Below, one piece after another: positions 1-8,099 of a stretch of 64,000 nucleotides of DNA; the first letter of the stretch is position 1, and each line of letters begins with the position of its first letter. The notes beneath the pieces are model-generated. The model made no database searches. It was not told the origin of the DNA and saw nothing but the letters and a program-made list of their open reading frames with translations. The translations under genes and the position numbers were made by a program. This stretch comes from Chersky-840 sp963794615 (GTDB lineage Bacteria; Actinomycetota; Acidimicrobiia; Acidimicrobiales; UBA8190). The stretch is taken from the NCBI GenBank assembly GCA_963794615.1, contig CAWCEP010000006.1, positions 930,001 to 994,000 of the forward strand, in the 5' to 3' direction.

Positions 1-1
1 T

Positions 2-358
2 GCCGCCGCGCGCAAGCGGACCCTCCGCATCCGCCGTCATGCCCGGGTGCGCAAGCACGTGGCCGGCACCACGGCCCGCCCGAGGCTGGCCGTGTTCCGT
101 TCCGGGCGCCACATCTCCGCCCAGGTCATCGACGACACCGCCGGCCGTACCCTGGCCGCGGCGAGCACGGTGGAGGCGGCGTTGCGCGGCGCCACCGGGG
201 GCAACGTGGCCGCCGCCACCGCCGTCGGCACGTTGGTGGCCGACCGGGCGAAATCGGCGGGGGTGACCCGCGTCGTGTTCGACCGCGGGGGCTTCCGGTA
301 CCACGGGCGAGTGGCGGCATTGGCCGAAGCAGCCCGCCAGGGAGGACTGGAGTTCTGA
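2..358 (+). CDS. rplR: 50S ribosomal protein L18 (5' end cut)
   Basis: L18 binds 5S rRNA in the central protuberance of the large subunit. The frame is open from base 2 and gives about 118 residues, so only a few N-terminal residues are lost at the window edge. The basic start (RKRTLRIRRHARVRKHV), then RPRLAVFRSGRHISAQVIDD and the C-terminal FDRGGFRYHGRVAALAEAAR, is the L18 signature. Its TGA overlaps the ATG of rpsE (TGATG), as expected inside the spc-type ribosomal operon. Confidence 0.95.
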   Translation, partial: AAARKRTLRIRRHARVRKHVAGTTARPRLAVFRSGRHISAQVIDDTAGRTLAAASTVEAALRGATGGNVAAATAVGTLVADRAKSAGVTRVVFDRGGFRYHGRVAALAEAARQGGLEF

Positions 359-909
359 TGCTCGACGGACAATTCGAAGAGCGCACCATCAAGGTCAACC
401 GGGTCGCCAAGGTGGTCCAGGGCGGCCGTCGTTTCTCGTTCACCGCCCTCATGGTCGTCGGAGACGGCAACGGCCGCGTCGGCCTCGGCTACGGCAAGGC
501 CAAGGAGGCGGGCCTGGCGGTGCAGAAGGGCATCGAGGAAGCGCGCAAGAACATGTTCGACGTTCCGCTCGCCGGTTCGACGATCACCCATCCGGTGATC
601 GGCGTGGCCGGAGCGGGCCGCGTCATGTTGAAGCCCGCCTCGCCCGGGACCGGCGTCATCGCCGGCGGCGCGGCACGCGCCATTCTCGAGATGGCCGGCA
701 TCCACGACATCTTGTGCAAGTCGCTCGGGTCGTCCAACGGCATCAACGTCGCCCACGCCACCATCGCCGGTCTCAAGTCGCTCAAGCGGCCCGAGGACGT
801 GGCCCGTCTGCGCGGCCTGCCGGCCGACCAGTGCGTGCCCCGCGGGGTGCTGCGTGCCTATCGCGAGCGCCAGCGTGCTTCGGACGTGTTCCAGGAGGTG
901 CCGACGTGA
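358..909 (+). CDS. rpsE: 30S ribosomal protein S5
   Basis: S5 is a small-subunit protein near the mRNA entry site that supports decoding accuracy. The 183-residue product shows the dsRBD-like N-terminal domain (RTIKVNRVAKVVQGGRRFSF, then GNGRVGLGYGKAKE) and the C-terminal domain with GSSNGINVAHATIAGLKSL. Length fits the family. The ATG is fixed by a TGATG overlap with rplR, and the stop overlaps the GTG of rpmD, so the three genes are probably translationally coupled. Confidence 0.97.
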   Translation: MLDGQFEERTIKVNRVAKVVQGGRRFSFTALMVVGDGNGRVGLGYGKAKEAGLAVQKGIEEARKNMFDVPLAGSTITHPVIGVAGAGRVMLKPASPGTGVIAGGAARAILEMAGIHDILCKSLGSSNGINVAHATIAGLKSLKRPEDVARLRGLPADQCVPRGVLRAYRERQRASDVFQEVPT

Positions 910-1262
910 GCGCGGCCAAGGCCTCTTCGGCGGCCGCCTCCCCCGAGGGCCATCTGCGGGTGACCCAGATTCGCTCGGGCATCAGCACCAAGCCCAAGCA
1001 CCGTGGCACGCTGCGGGCGTTGGGGCTGCGCGGCGTCGGTCGGAGCCGCGTCCTCCCCGACCGTCCCGACATCCGGGGCATGTTGGCTCGAGTGCCCCAC
1101 CTCATCACCGTGGAGCCCGCCGACGAGGCGGCCGCGACCGACCAGCGCGAGCGAGCCGCCGCGGCACGCCGGGCCCGACGCGTCTCGCAGGGCGTGGAGA
1201 GCGCGCCCCCGGCACCGGCGCCGGCGAAGAAGGCACGGCGCGCCACCAAGGAGCTCGCATGA
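906..1262 (+). CDS. rpmD: 50S ribosomal protein L30 with long C-terminal extension
   Basis: L30 is a small globular protein of the large subunit. The L30 fold is visible at about residues 15-70 (LRVTQIRSGISTKPKHRGTL, LGLRGVGRSRVLPDRPDIRG, ML..VPHLITVEP). Bacterial L30 usually ends near residue 60, whereas this product runs to 118 residues with an Ala/Arg/Lys/Pro-rich tail (QRERAAAARRARRV, APAPAKKARRATKEL). The GTG start overlaps the rpsE stop (GTGA), and the stop overlaps the rplO ATG (ATGA), so the reading frame is supported at both ends. The function of the tail is unknown. Confidence 0.9.
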   Translation: MSAAKASSAAASPEGHLRVTQIRSGISTKPKHRGTLRALGLRGVGRSRVLPDRPDIRGMLARVPHLITVEPADEAAATDQRERAAAARRARRVSQGVESAPPAPAPAKKARRATKELA

Positions 1263-1747
1263 AACTGCACGACCTGCGTCCACCGGCGGGCGCCAATCGA
1301 CCCAAGCGACGGGTGGGACGCGGCATCGCCGGCAAAGGTGGCAAGACGGCGGGGCGCGGCACCAAGGGCACCGGCGCCCGCGGCAGCGTGCCGCCCGGCT
1401 TCGAGGGGGGCCAGCTCCAGCTGGCCCAGCGGATCCCCAAGCTGAAGGGCTTCCACAACCCGTTCCGCGTCGAGTACGCGGTGGTGAACCTCGACACCCT
1501 CGACGCCTTCCCCGGTGACGAGGCGACACCGGCCACGCTCAGTGCCGCCGGGCGCGTCCGCAAGGGAGCGCTGGTCAAGGTGCTCGGACGCGGCGAGGTG
1601 CACCGGGCCCTGCAGGTCAAGGTCCACGCCGTCTCCGCCTCGGCCCGCACCGCCATCGAGGCCGCCGGCGGCAGCGTCGAGATCCTGCCCATGCCCTTCG
1701 GCCACGGGCGTCCGCCCGCGCGGGGCAACGCGCTCACCAACCGGTAG
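1259..1747 (+). CDS. rplO: 50S ribosomal protein L15
   Basis: L15 is a late-assembling large-subunit protein whose extended N-terminus threads into 23S rRNA. The 162-residue product begins MKLHDLRPPAGANRPKRRVG, followed by the glycine-rich GRGIAGKGGKTAGRGTKGTG and GFEGGQLQLAQRIPKLKGF segments that define the family. It overlaps rpmD by ATGA and is followed 41 bp later by secY, the usual order. Confidence 0.97.
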   Translation: MKLHDLRPPAGANRPKRRVGRGIAGKGGKTAGRGTKGTGARGSVPPGFEGGQLQLAQRIPKLKGFHNPFRVEYAVVNLDTLDAFPGDEATPATLSAAGRVRKGALVKVLGRGEVHRALQVKVHAVSASARTAIEAAGGSVEILPMPFGHGRPPARGNALTNR

Positions 1748-1788
1748 CCTTCGTACTCCCGGGAAGTGCGCAGCGAGGAGGAGGGGCG

Positions 1789-3078
1789 TTGCTCTCGAGC
1801 CTGAAGAACATCTTCAAGGTCCCTGACCTGCGCAACAAGGTCCTCTTCACCCTGGTGATCATCGGGCTCTACCAGCTCGGCGCCAACCTCATCGTCCCGT
1901 TCATCTCCATCAAGCAGGTCCAGGCGCTCGAGGCATCGGCCAAGCAGGCCGGCATCCTGGGATTCCTCAACCTGTTCTCGGGCGGCGGCCTGCTCCGGAT
2001 GGCGCTGTTCGGGCTCGGGATCATGCCCTACATCACGAGCTCGATCATCATCCAGTTGCTCTCCACGGTGATCCCCAAACTCGAGGAATGGCGTGACCAG
2101 GGCGCGGTGGGGCAGAAGAAGCTCACCCAGACGACGCGCTACCTCACCATCGGCCTGGCCCTGCTGCAGTCGGCCGGTCTCGTCTACGTGTTCCACAACG
2201 GCGGGGGCGGGCTGCTCGGCACGAAGAACGTGGACCTCATCCCCAACTTCACGTTGTGGAAGGCCGGCTTCATCTGCCTGACCCTCACCGCCGGGACGGC
2301 GTTCGTCATGTGGCTCGGTGAGCTCATCACCCAGCGCGGCATCGGCAACGGCATGTCCATCATCATCTTCGCCAACGTCACGGCCGGAATCCCGGCCGGG
2401 GGCACGGCCGTGCTCACCCAGGGCGGCAGCATGAAATTCGGGGTGATCGTGGCGGTCACCCTCGTGCTCCTCGTGGTCGTGGTCTTCATGGAGCAGGGAC
2501 AGCGACGCATTCCCGTCACCTTCGCCAAGCGCGTGGTGGGTCGGCGGATGTACGGGGGGTCCTCGACCTATATCCCGCTCAAGGTCAACCAGTCCGGTGT
2601 GATCCCGATCATCTTCGCCAACTCGCTGCTCTACATCCCCGTGCTGCTGGCCAACATCATCCCCTGGACCGGGTTCCGGACCTTCGTGAACAACCACATC
2701 ACGCCGACCAGTCTCTTGTACGTGGTCTCGTACGGCATCTTGATCTTCGCCTTCACCTTCTTCTACGTCTACGTGGCGTTCGACCCGCACCAGCAGGCCG
2801 ACATCATCCGCAAGCAGGGCGGCTACATCCCGGGTATTCGGCCCGGCCCGCCCACTGAGCGCTATCTGGCTCGCATCTTGAACCGCATCACCGTTCCCGG
2901 AGGCCTCTACCTGGCCGTGGTGGCCGTGCTGCCATCGCTGCTGATGGCGCTGTGGAACATCCAGGGCTACCCGTTCTACGGAACGACGTTGCTGATCGCC
3001 GTGGGCGTCTCGCTCGAGACCATGCGGCAGATCGACAGTCAGCTCATGATGCGGAACTACGAGGGCTTCCTCAAGTAG
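1789..3078 (+). CDS. secY: Preprotein translocase subunit SecY
   Basis: SecY forms the membrane channel of the Sec protein-export complex. The 429-residue product has the expected ten hydrophobic segments. Family motifs include MALFGLGIMPYITSSIIIQL, the loop EQGQRRIPVTFAKRVVGRRM, QQADIIRKQGGYIPGIRPG and the terminal QIDSQLMMRNYEGFLK. The start is a TTG at 1789 preceded at 1776-1784 by the strong ribosome binding site AGGAGGAGG. No upstream alternative has a comparable site. Confidence 0.97.
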   Translation: MLSSLKNIFKVPDLRNKVLFTLVIIGLYQLGANLIVPFISIKQVQALEASAKQAGILGFLNLFSGGGLLRMALFGLGIMPYITSSIIIQLLSTVIPKLEEWRDQGAVGQKKLTQTTRYLTIGLALLQSAGLVYVFHNGGGGLLGTKNVDLIPNFTLWKAGFICLTLTAGTAFVMWLGELITQRGIGNGMSIIIFANVTAGIPAGGTAVLTQGGSMKFGVIVAVTLVLLVVVVFMEQGQRRIPVTFAKRVVGRRMYGGSSTYIPLKVNQSGVIPIIFANSLLYIPVLLANIIPWTGFRTFVNNHITPTSLLYVVSYGILIFAFTFFYVYVAFDPHQQADIIRKQGGYIPGIRPGPPTERYLARILNRITVPGGLYLAVVAVLPSLLMALWNIQGYPFYGTTLLIAVGVSLETMRQIDSQLMMRNYEGFLK

Positions 3079-3084
3079 CTGACG

Positions 3085-3758
3085 GTGGTACCCGGCGTCA
3101 GGCTCGTGGTCCTCGGGAAGCAGGGGGCCGGCAAAGGAACTCAGTGTGTGCGCCTCTCGCACCACTACGTGGTCCCGCACATCTCCACGGGGGACATGCT
3201 GCGCGCCGCGGTGAAGACGGGGTCGTCACTCGGTCTCAAGGTCAGAGAGACCATGGAGAACGGCGAGCTGCTCGGCGACGACCTCATCATCGAGATGGTC
3301 GCCGAGCGCCTGGCCGAGCCCGACGCCCGGGCCCGCGGCTTCATCCTCGACGGCTGTCCTCGCACGACGCAGCAGGCCGAGTCCGTCGCCGCCCTGTTGA
3401 CCCCGGGCACCCTCGACCTCACCGTCGACATCGAGGTGCCCACCGCCCAGGCCCTGCGGCGCCTGGCCAGCCGCCGGGTGTGCACCGACTGCGGGGCCAA
3501 TTACTCGGTGTCGAGCCCACCCAAGGTCAACTGGATGTGCGACGTGTGCGGTGGTGAGGTCATCCAGCGCCAGGACGACACCGAGGACGCCATCCGCCGC
3601 CGGCTCGAGCTCTACGAGCGCCAGACCACCCCGCTCATCGAGTGGTACGAGTCGCGGGGCAGCTCGCTAAGGTCAGCGGAGTAGGTTCGCCCGACGCCGT
3701 GCTGCGCCGGATCATCAGGGGCGTGGAGGAACGGCGGGGCCGAGGCAAGAGCCGATGA
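3085..3758 (+). CDS. adk: Adenylate kinase (one-base frameshift near 3656-3660)
   Basis: Adk interconverts ATP, ADP and AMP in the cytoplasm. The P-loop GKQGAGKGTQ lies at residues 11-20, ISTGDMLRAAV forms part of the AMP site, and the LID carries a zinc-type four-cysteine set (CTDC ... CDVC). Read literally the frame ends at 3684, losing the last helix. Adding one G to the GGGG run at about 3656-3659 continues as QLAKVSGVGSPDAVLRRIIR, the normal Adk C-terminus, and ends at the TGA at 3756-3758. That stop overlaps the map ATG (ATGA). The corrected protein has 224 residues. I treat the shift as a sequence error in an essential gene. Confidence 0.93.
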
Positions 3759-4496
3759 GACGAAGTGCCGAAGAGATCGCCAAGATGCGCCGGGCCGGCC
3801 GGGTCGTGGCCGAGATGCACGAAGCCACCCGGGAGGCGGCCAAGGCGGGTGTGACCACCGCCGAGCTCGACGCCGTGGCCCGCGACGTCCTCGACCGACG
3901 CGACGCCAAGTCCAACTTCCTGCACTACCGGGGGTACCCGGCGGTGATCTGCACGTCGCCCAACGACATGATCGTCCACGGCATCCCGGGGGCCTACACC
4001 CTGGAGGAGGGCGACATCCTCTCGATCGACTGCGGCGCCATCATCGAGGGGTACCACGGCGACGCCGCCTTCACCATGGCCATCGGCGAGGTGTCGGCCG
4101 AGGCGGCCCGGCTGATCGAGACGACCGAACGCAGCCTGTGGGCCGGGATCGAGCAGTTGCGCAGCGGGAACCGCCTCCACGAGGTGGGCAGGGCCGTCCA
4201 GGACTGTGGCCGAGGGGGCGGGGTTCTCGGTGGTGCGGGAGTACGTCGGCCACGCCATCGGGACGGCCATGCACGAGGAGCCCCAGGTGCCCAACTACTG
4301 GCCCGGCCAGGGCGGGCCCATGCTCAAGTCCGGGATGGTGTTCGCGGTGGAGCCCATGGTCAACGCCGGGGGCCCCGGCACCCGCCTCCTCGAGGACGGG
4401 TGGAGTGTGGTGACCGCCGACGGCCGGCTCTCGGCCCATTTCGAGCACTCCATCGCCGTGACCGACGACGGGCCCGAGGTCCTCACCCTCCCCTGA
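3755..4496 (+). CDS. map: Methionine aminopeptidase type I (one-base frameshift at about 4205)
   Basis: Map removes the N-terminal methionine of new proteins using a dinuclear metal centre. All metal or catalytic residues are present: His in IVHGIPG, Asp in SIDCGA, Asp in HGDAAFT, His in YVGHAIGTAMHEE, Glu in FAVEPM and Glu in HFEHSIAV. The first half is in one frame up to GRAVQD (4204) and the second half (VAEGAGFSVVREYVGH) is one base later, so T4205 looks like an extra base. Corrected length is 246 residues. The start overlaps the true adk stop by ATGA. Confidence 0.93.
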
Positions 4497-4504
4497 GCCG
4501 TCCC

Positions 4505-4520
4505 CCGCCCCCGGGGGCGG
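4505..4520. terminator. GC palindrome after map, possible terminator
   Basis: A perfect 16-base palindrome (CCGCCCCCGGGGGCGG) starts 8 bases after the map stop. It can form a very stable hairpin, but no T-run follows, so termination or mRNA-end protection is only a guess. Confidence 0.3.
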
Positions 4521-4575
4521 TGCCTCGACGGCCCTGGGCAGCCAGGACGCCCTGGCCGCCATGCGCTGCGGACGC

Positions 4576-4581
4576 TATGCT
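4576..4581 (+). promoter_or_regulatory. Putative -10 box for infA-rpmJ-rpsM-rpsK-rpsD-rpoA
   Basis: TATGCT fits the TANNNT -10 pattern seen before many genes here and lies in the 244-bp map-infA gap, about 160 bp before infA. No convincing -35 box is visible. The rest of the gap shows no other feature apart from the palindrome after map. Confidence 0.4.
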
Positions 4582-4740
4582 GGTAGGTCGGCTCGCCGAG
4601 CAGAGGCCCCCCTCCGGCTCGGTTGGCGGTGGGCCGAAACACCGTCGCAGCCACGGGTCCTCGGGTCCGGTCGGGCGTCGTCCCGGCCCATGGTGTCCCG
4701 GTGCGCGGCGTGCCATTCGACAAGTACGAGGAGGAGTCAC

Positions 4741-4965
4741 CTGCCCAAGCCCAAAGAGGATGCGATCGTGCTCGAGGGGACGGTCGTCGAGCCGCTCCCG
4801 AACGCCATGTTCCGTGTCGAGCTCGAGAACGGCCACAAGGTGCTGGCGCACAGCTCGGGCAAGATGCGCATGCACCGGATCCGGATCCTCCCCGGCGACC
4901 GGGTGCAGGTCGAGATCACGCCCTACGACCTGAGCCGCGGGCGGATCACTTACCGGTACAAGTAG
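4741..4965 (+). CDS. infA: Translation initiation factor IF-1, CTG start
   Basis: IF-1 binds the ribosomal A site during initiation. The 74-residue product is a single S1/OB fold (EDAIVLEGTVVEPLPNAMF, HKVLAHSSGKMRMHRIRILP, GDRVQVEITPYDLSRGRITY) of the standard length. The only start that matches the family is CTG at 4741. It is preceded by GAGGAGGAG at 4728-4736, an excellent ribosome binding site with correct spacing. No ATG, GTG or TTG is available at that place. Either this is a real CTG start or the first base is a sequence error. Confidence 0.92.
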   Translation: MPKPKEDAIVLEGTVVEPLPNAMFRVELENGHKVLAHSSGKMRMHRIRILPGDRVQVEITPYDLSRGRITYRYK

Positions 4966-5029
4966 TAGGCACAGCCGGTACCGCGAGGACGGGCCCGGGA
5001 GGCCACGGTTCGAGGCAGGGAAGACAGCG

Positions 5030-5143
5030 ATGAAAGTTCGACCGAGTGTCAAGGCGATCTGCGAGAAGTGCAAGGTCATCCGCCGCAACGGCAGGGTGAT
5101 GGTGATCTGCGACAACCCTCGGCACAAGCAGCGCCAGGGCTGA
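5030..5143 (+). CDS. rpmJ: 50S ribosomal protein L36, zinc-binding form
   Basis: L36 is the smallest large-subunit protein, 37 residues here, beginning MKVRPSVKAICEKCKVIRR. The zinc ligands are present: Cys11, Cys14, Cys27 and His32 (C-x2-C-x12-C-x4-H), so this is the C+ form. It lies between infA and rpsM, the normal position. Zinc-dependent L36 is often backed up by a zinc-free paralogue elsewhere; none is visible in this window. Confidence 0.95.
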   Translation: MKVRPSVKAICEKCKVIRRNGRVMVICDNPRHKQRQG

Positions 5144-5189
5144 GTCCCCGGCTGAGCGACTGACCAGGACGAGAGGAGCGGCAACACAA

Positions 5190-5570
5190 GTGGCACGGAT
5201 CTCCGGTGTGGACATCCCCCGCGAGAAGCGGTTGGAGATCTCCCTCACCTACATCTTCGGCATCGGCCGGACCCGGGCGCAGCAGACCATCGCCGGGACC
5301 GACCTCAACGCCGACACCCGGGTGCGCGACCTCACCGACGACGAAGTCGTCCGCCTCCGCAACTACATCGATGCCAACTTCAAGGTCGAGGGTGACCTCC
5401 GCCGGGACATCGCCCAGGACATCAAGCGCAAGATGGAGATCGGCTGCTACCAGGGCATCCGCCACCGCAAGGGCCTCCCCGTCCACGGCCAGCGGACCCA
5501 CACCAACGCCCGCACCCGCAAGGGCCCCAAGAAGACCGTCGCCGGCAAGAAGAAGGTTCGGAAGCACTGA
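5190..5570 (+). CDS. rpsM: 30S ribosomal protein S13
   Basis: S13 sits in the head of the small subunit and contacts the P-site tRNA and the large subunit. The 126-residue product begins MARISGVDIPREKRLEISLT, contains the helix-two-turns-helix GIGRTRAQQTIAGT, and ends with the basic tail GQRTHTNARTRKGPKKTVAG. The GTG start at 5190 follows GAGAGGAGCGG. The stop overlaps the rpsK ATG (TGATG). Confidence 0.97.
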   Translation: MARISGVDIPREKRLEISLTYIFGIGRTRAQQTIAGTDLNADTRVRDLTDDEVVRLRNYIDANFKVEGDLRRDIAQDIKRKMEIGCYQGIRHRKGLPVHGQRTHTNARTRKGPKKTVAGKKKVRKH

Positions 5571-6004
5571 TGGCAAAGACCGCCAAGGCATCCAAGGCAG
5601 CCAAGACCACGACCAAGGCGGCGGCCGTCCGCCGACCCCGTAAGCGCGAGCGCAAGAACGTCGCCTACGGCGTGGCCCACATCAAGAGCTCGTTCAACAA
5701 CACCATCATCTCGATCTCGGACCACGAGGGGAACGTCCTCGCCTGGGCCTCGGCCGGCAACGTCGGCTTCAAGGGATCACGGAAGTCCACGCCCTTCGCC
5801 GCCCAGCTCGCCGCCGAGCAGGCGGCCCGGCGGGCCATGGAGCACGGGGTCCGCAAGGTGGACGTGCTGGTGCGGGGTCCCGGCTCGGGCCGAGAGACCG
5901 CCATCCGCTCGCTCGCGGCCGTCGGCATCGAGGTCGCCGGCATCAAAGACGTCACCCCCATCCCGCACAACGGCTGCCGCCCCAAGAAGCGGCGCCGGGT
6001 CTAG
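5570..6004 (+). CDS. rpsK: 30S ribosomal protein S11
   Basis: S11 forms part of the platform of the small subunit near the E-site mRNA. The 144-residue product has a lysine/alanine-rich N-terminal tail followed by the conserved core VAYGVAHIKSSFNNTIISIS, GFKGSRKSTPFAAQLAAEQA and the C-terminal IKDVTPIPHNGCRPKKRRRV. The start overlaps the rpsM stop, which supports coupling. Confidence 0.97.
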   Translation: MAKTAKASKAAKTTTKAAAVRRPRKRERKNVAYGVAHIKSSFNNTIISISDHEGNVLAWASAGNVGFKGSRKSTPFAAQLAAEQAARRAMEHGVRKVDVLVRGPGSGRETAIRSLAAVGIEVAGIKDVTPIPHNGCRPKKRRRV

Positions 6005-6029
6005 CGGGAACGGAAGGAGCCCCACCGCA

Positions 6030-6677
6030 ATGGCGCGTTACACGGGTCCCGTCTGCCGGTTGTGTCGGCGTGAGCGGACCAAATTGTTCTTGAAGGGCGA
6101 GCGTTGCTACTCGCTCAAGTGCCCTGTCAGCGAAGCCGTCACCGACCGGCACAGCCGCGCCTACCCTCCCGGGGAGCACGGCCGTGACCGGATGCGCCAG
6201 GGCTCGGAGTACCTCGCCCAGCTCCGGGAGAAGCAGAAGGCCCGCCGGATCTACGGGCTGCTCGAGAAGCAGTTCCGCAACCTCTACGCCGAGGCCAGTC
6301 GCCAGCCCGGGATCACCGGTGAGAACCTGCTGCGCCTTCTGGAGCTGCGCCTCGACAACGTCACCTTCCGGGCCACGTGGGGTGCGAGCCGGGCCCAGGC
6401 CCGCCAGCTCGTCCGGCACGGGCACATCTTGGTCAACGGGAAGCGGGTCACGATCCCGAGCTACCGGGTCCGCCAGGGCGACGTCGTCTCGCTCAAGCCG
6501 TCGTCGCGAGAGCTCTACTTCGTGCGGCGCAACCTCGACACCCTCGACCGCCCCTTTCCCCTGTGGTTGGAATCCGGTGAGGCCCGCACCCAGGTACGCG
6601 TCACGACGCTCCCCGAGCGCGACCACATCGACGAGCCCGTGCGTGAATCGCTCATCGTCGAGCTCTACTCCAAGTAG
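6030..6677 (+). CDS. rpsD: 30S ribosomal protein S4, zinc-binding form
   Basis: S4 is a primary 16S rRNA binding protein and in many bacteria a translational autoregulator. The 215-residue product starts MARYTGPVCRLCRRERTKLF; Cys9, Cys12, Cys26 and Cys31 make up the zinc-knuckle (C+) form. An S4 RNA-binding domain follows at about residues 100-160 (LELRLDNVTFRATWGASRAQ, ARQLVRHGHILVNGKRV). A ribosome binding site (GGAAGGAG) precedes the ATG. Confidence 0.97.
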   Translation: MARYTGPVCRLCRRERTKLFLKGERCYSLKCPVSEAVTDRHSRAYPPGEHGRDRMRQGSEYLAQLREKQKARRIYGLLEKQFRNLYAEASRQPGITGENLLRLLELRLDNVTFRATWGASRAQARQLVRHGHILVNGKRVTIPSYRVRQGDVVSLKPSSRELYFVRRNLDTLDRPFPLWLESGEARTQVRVTTLPERDHIDEPVRESLIVELYSK

Positions 6678-6740
6678 CGCCGAGTCCCACCTCCGAGCCC
6701 CCGTCACTCAGCCCCCCACGACACCCCAGGAGCCAGTCGC

Positions 6741-7679
6741 ATGCTCATCATCCAGCGCCCCACCGTCGAGGCCATCGGCGAGGAAGAAGCCAACCGCCAG
6801 CGGTTCGCCGTCAGCCCTCTCGAGCCCGGCTTCGGCCACACGCTCGGGAACTCGATCCGCCGAACCCTGTTGTCGTCCATTCCCGGCGCGGCGGTGACCC
6901 AGGTCCGTTTCGACGACGCCCTCCACGAGTTCACGACGCTTCCCGGCGTCAAGGAGGACGTCACCGACATCATCTTGAACCTGAAGGACATCGTCCTGCG
7001 GGTCCATGCCGATGAAGGCGTCACCCTGCGCTGCGACAAGCGTGGGCCCGGAGACGTCACCGCCGGAGACCTGCAGCTCACCGCCGACGTCGAAGTCCTC
7101 AACCCCGATCTCCACATCGCCACGCTCAACGGCAAGGGCCGCCTGGCCATCGACGTCACGGTGGAGCGGGGTCGTGGGTATGCCTCGGCCGAGCGCAACA
7201 AGCGCTCCACCACCATCGGCGTCATCCCGGTCGACTCGATCTTCTCGCCCGTGCGGCGGGTCGCCTTCTCCGTCGAGCCCGTCCGGGTCGAGCAGTCGAC
7301 CGACTTCGACCGCCTCGTCATCGACATCGAGACCGACGGGTCGCTCACCCCGCGCGAAGCGCTCGCCTCGGCCGGAGACACCCTGCGCTCGCTGGTGGGA
7401 CTGGTCGCCGACCTCGAGGACGAGCCCCAGGGCCTCGAGCTGGGGGAGGTGGGGACCTCCACCAGCGGATCGCCCGACCTCGACCTCGCCATCGAGGACC
7501 TCGACCTTTCCGAGCGGCCCCGCAACTGCCTCAAGCGCGCCCAGGTCAACACCATCGGCGAGCTCGTGGAGCGGACCGCCGACGATCTCCTGGCCATCAC
7601 CAACTTCGGCCAGAAGTCCCTCGACGAGGTGATCCAGCGTCTCGATGAGCGGGGCCTGGCGCTCCGCATCAAGGACTGA
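6741..7679 (+). CDS. rpoA: RNA polymerase alpha subunit
   Basis: Alpha nucleates RNA polymerase assembly, and its C-terminal domain contacts UP elements and activators. The N-terminal dimerisation domain (EPGFGHTLGNSIRRTLLSSI, AVTQVRFDDALHEFTT) spans roughly residues 1-225. The alpha-CTD (DLDLSERPRNCLKRAQVNTI, TNFGQKSLDEVIQRL) fills the end of the 312-residue chain. The ATG at 6741 follows an AGGAG site. It sits between rpsD and rplQ, the standard order. Confidence 0.98.
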   Translation: MLIIQRPTVEAIGEEEANRQRFAVSPLEPGFGHTLGNSIRRTLLSSIPGAAVTQVRFDDALHEFTTLPGVKEDVTDIILNLKDIVLRVHADEGVTLRCDKRGPGDVTAGDLQLTADVEVLNPDLHIATLNGKGRLAIDVTVERGRGYASAERNKRSTTIGVIPVDSIFSPVRRVAFSVEPVRVEQSTDFDRLVIDIETDGSLTPREALASAGDTLRSLVGLVADLEDEPQGLELGEVGTSTSGSPDLDLAIEDLDLSERPRNCLKRAQVNTIGELVERTADDLLAITNFGQKSLDEVIQRLDERGLALRIKD

Positions 7680-7686
7680 GCCGGCC

Positions 7687-8040
7687 GTGCGCGGCACACC
7701 CCGGAGGGGACGACGCATGGGTGGTGACGCCGCCCACGAGAAGGCCATGCTCGGCAACCTGGTGGCGTCGCTCATCGCGGCGGAGTCGCTCGTGACCACC
7801 GAGGCCAAGGCCAAGGCGCTGCGCCCGGTAGCGGAGAAGTGCATCACCGCCGCGGTGAAGGGTGGGATCCACCGCCACCGCAACGTGGTCGCGCTGATCC
7901 GGGACAAGGACATGGCCCACAAGCTGTTCGCGGAGATCGCCCCGCGCTACGAGGACCGGCCCGGCGGGTACACCCGCATCCTGAAGTTGGGCCCGCGCCA
8001 GGGCGACAGCGCGCCCATGGCGCGCATCGAACTGGTTTGA
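7687..8040 (+). CDS. rplQ: 50S ribosomal protein L17
   Basis: L17 lies near the polypeptide exit tunnel. The GTG at 7687 gives a 117-residue product whose start (MRGTPRRGRRMGGDAAHEKA) aligns with the family pattern of a basic stretch followed by H-x-K-A-M. MLGNLVASLIAAESLVTTEA and KAKALRPVAEKCITAA follow. The start lies only 7 bases after the rpoA stop with no clear Shine-Dalgarno site, so expression probably depends on coupling to rpoA. Confidence 0.95.
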   Translation: MRGTPRRGRRMGGDAAHEKAMLGNLVASLIAAESLVTTEAKAKALRPVAEKCITAAVKGGIHRHRNVVALIRDKDMAHKLFAEIAPRYEDRPGGYTRILKLGPRQGDSAPMARIELV

Positions 8041-8099
8041 CCCTGTTCGATCCCGACCTCACGGCCTCTCCCGGGGTGGCCGCCGAGGAGGGGTCGACG

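Noticed and set aside
1105..3180. Long minus-strand open frame of about 690 codons opposite secY and rplO
   Set aside because: It is an antisense shadow in GC-rich DNA; the plus strand encodes clear SecY and L15, and the antisense product has biased His/Asp/Gly composition.
3640..3700. Programmed frameshifting in adk
   Set aside because: No slippery heptamer with downstream structure is evident, Adk is not known for it, and the same type of one-base slip occurs in eight other genes.
4690..4740. ATG at 4690 as infA start
   Set aside because: It would add 17 residues without similarity to IF-1 and has no ribosome binding site, whereas CTG 4741 has AGGAGG and the conserved N-terminus.
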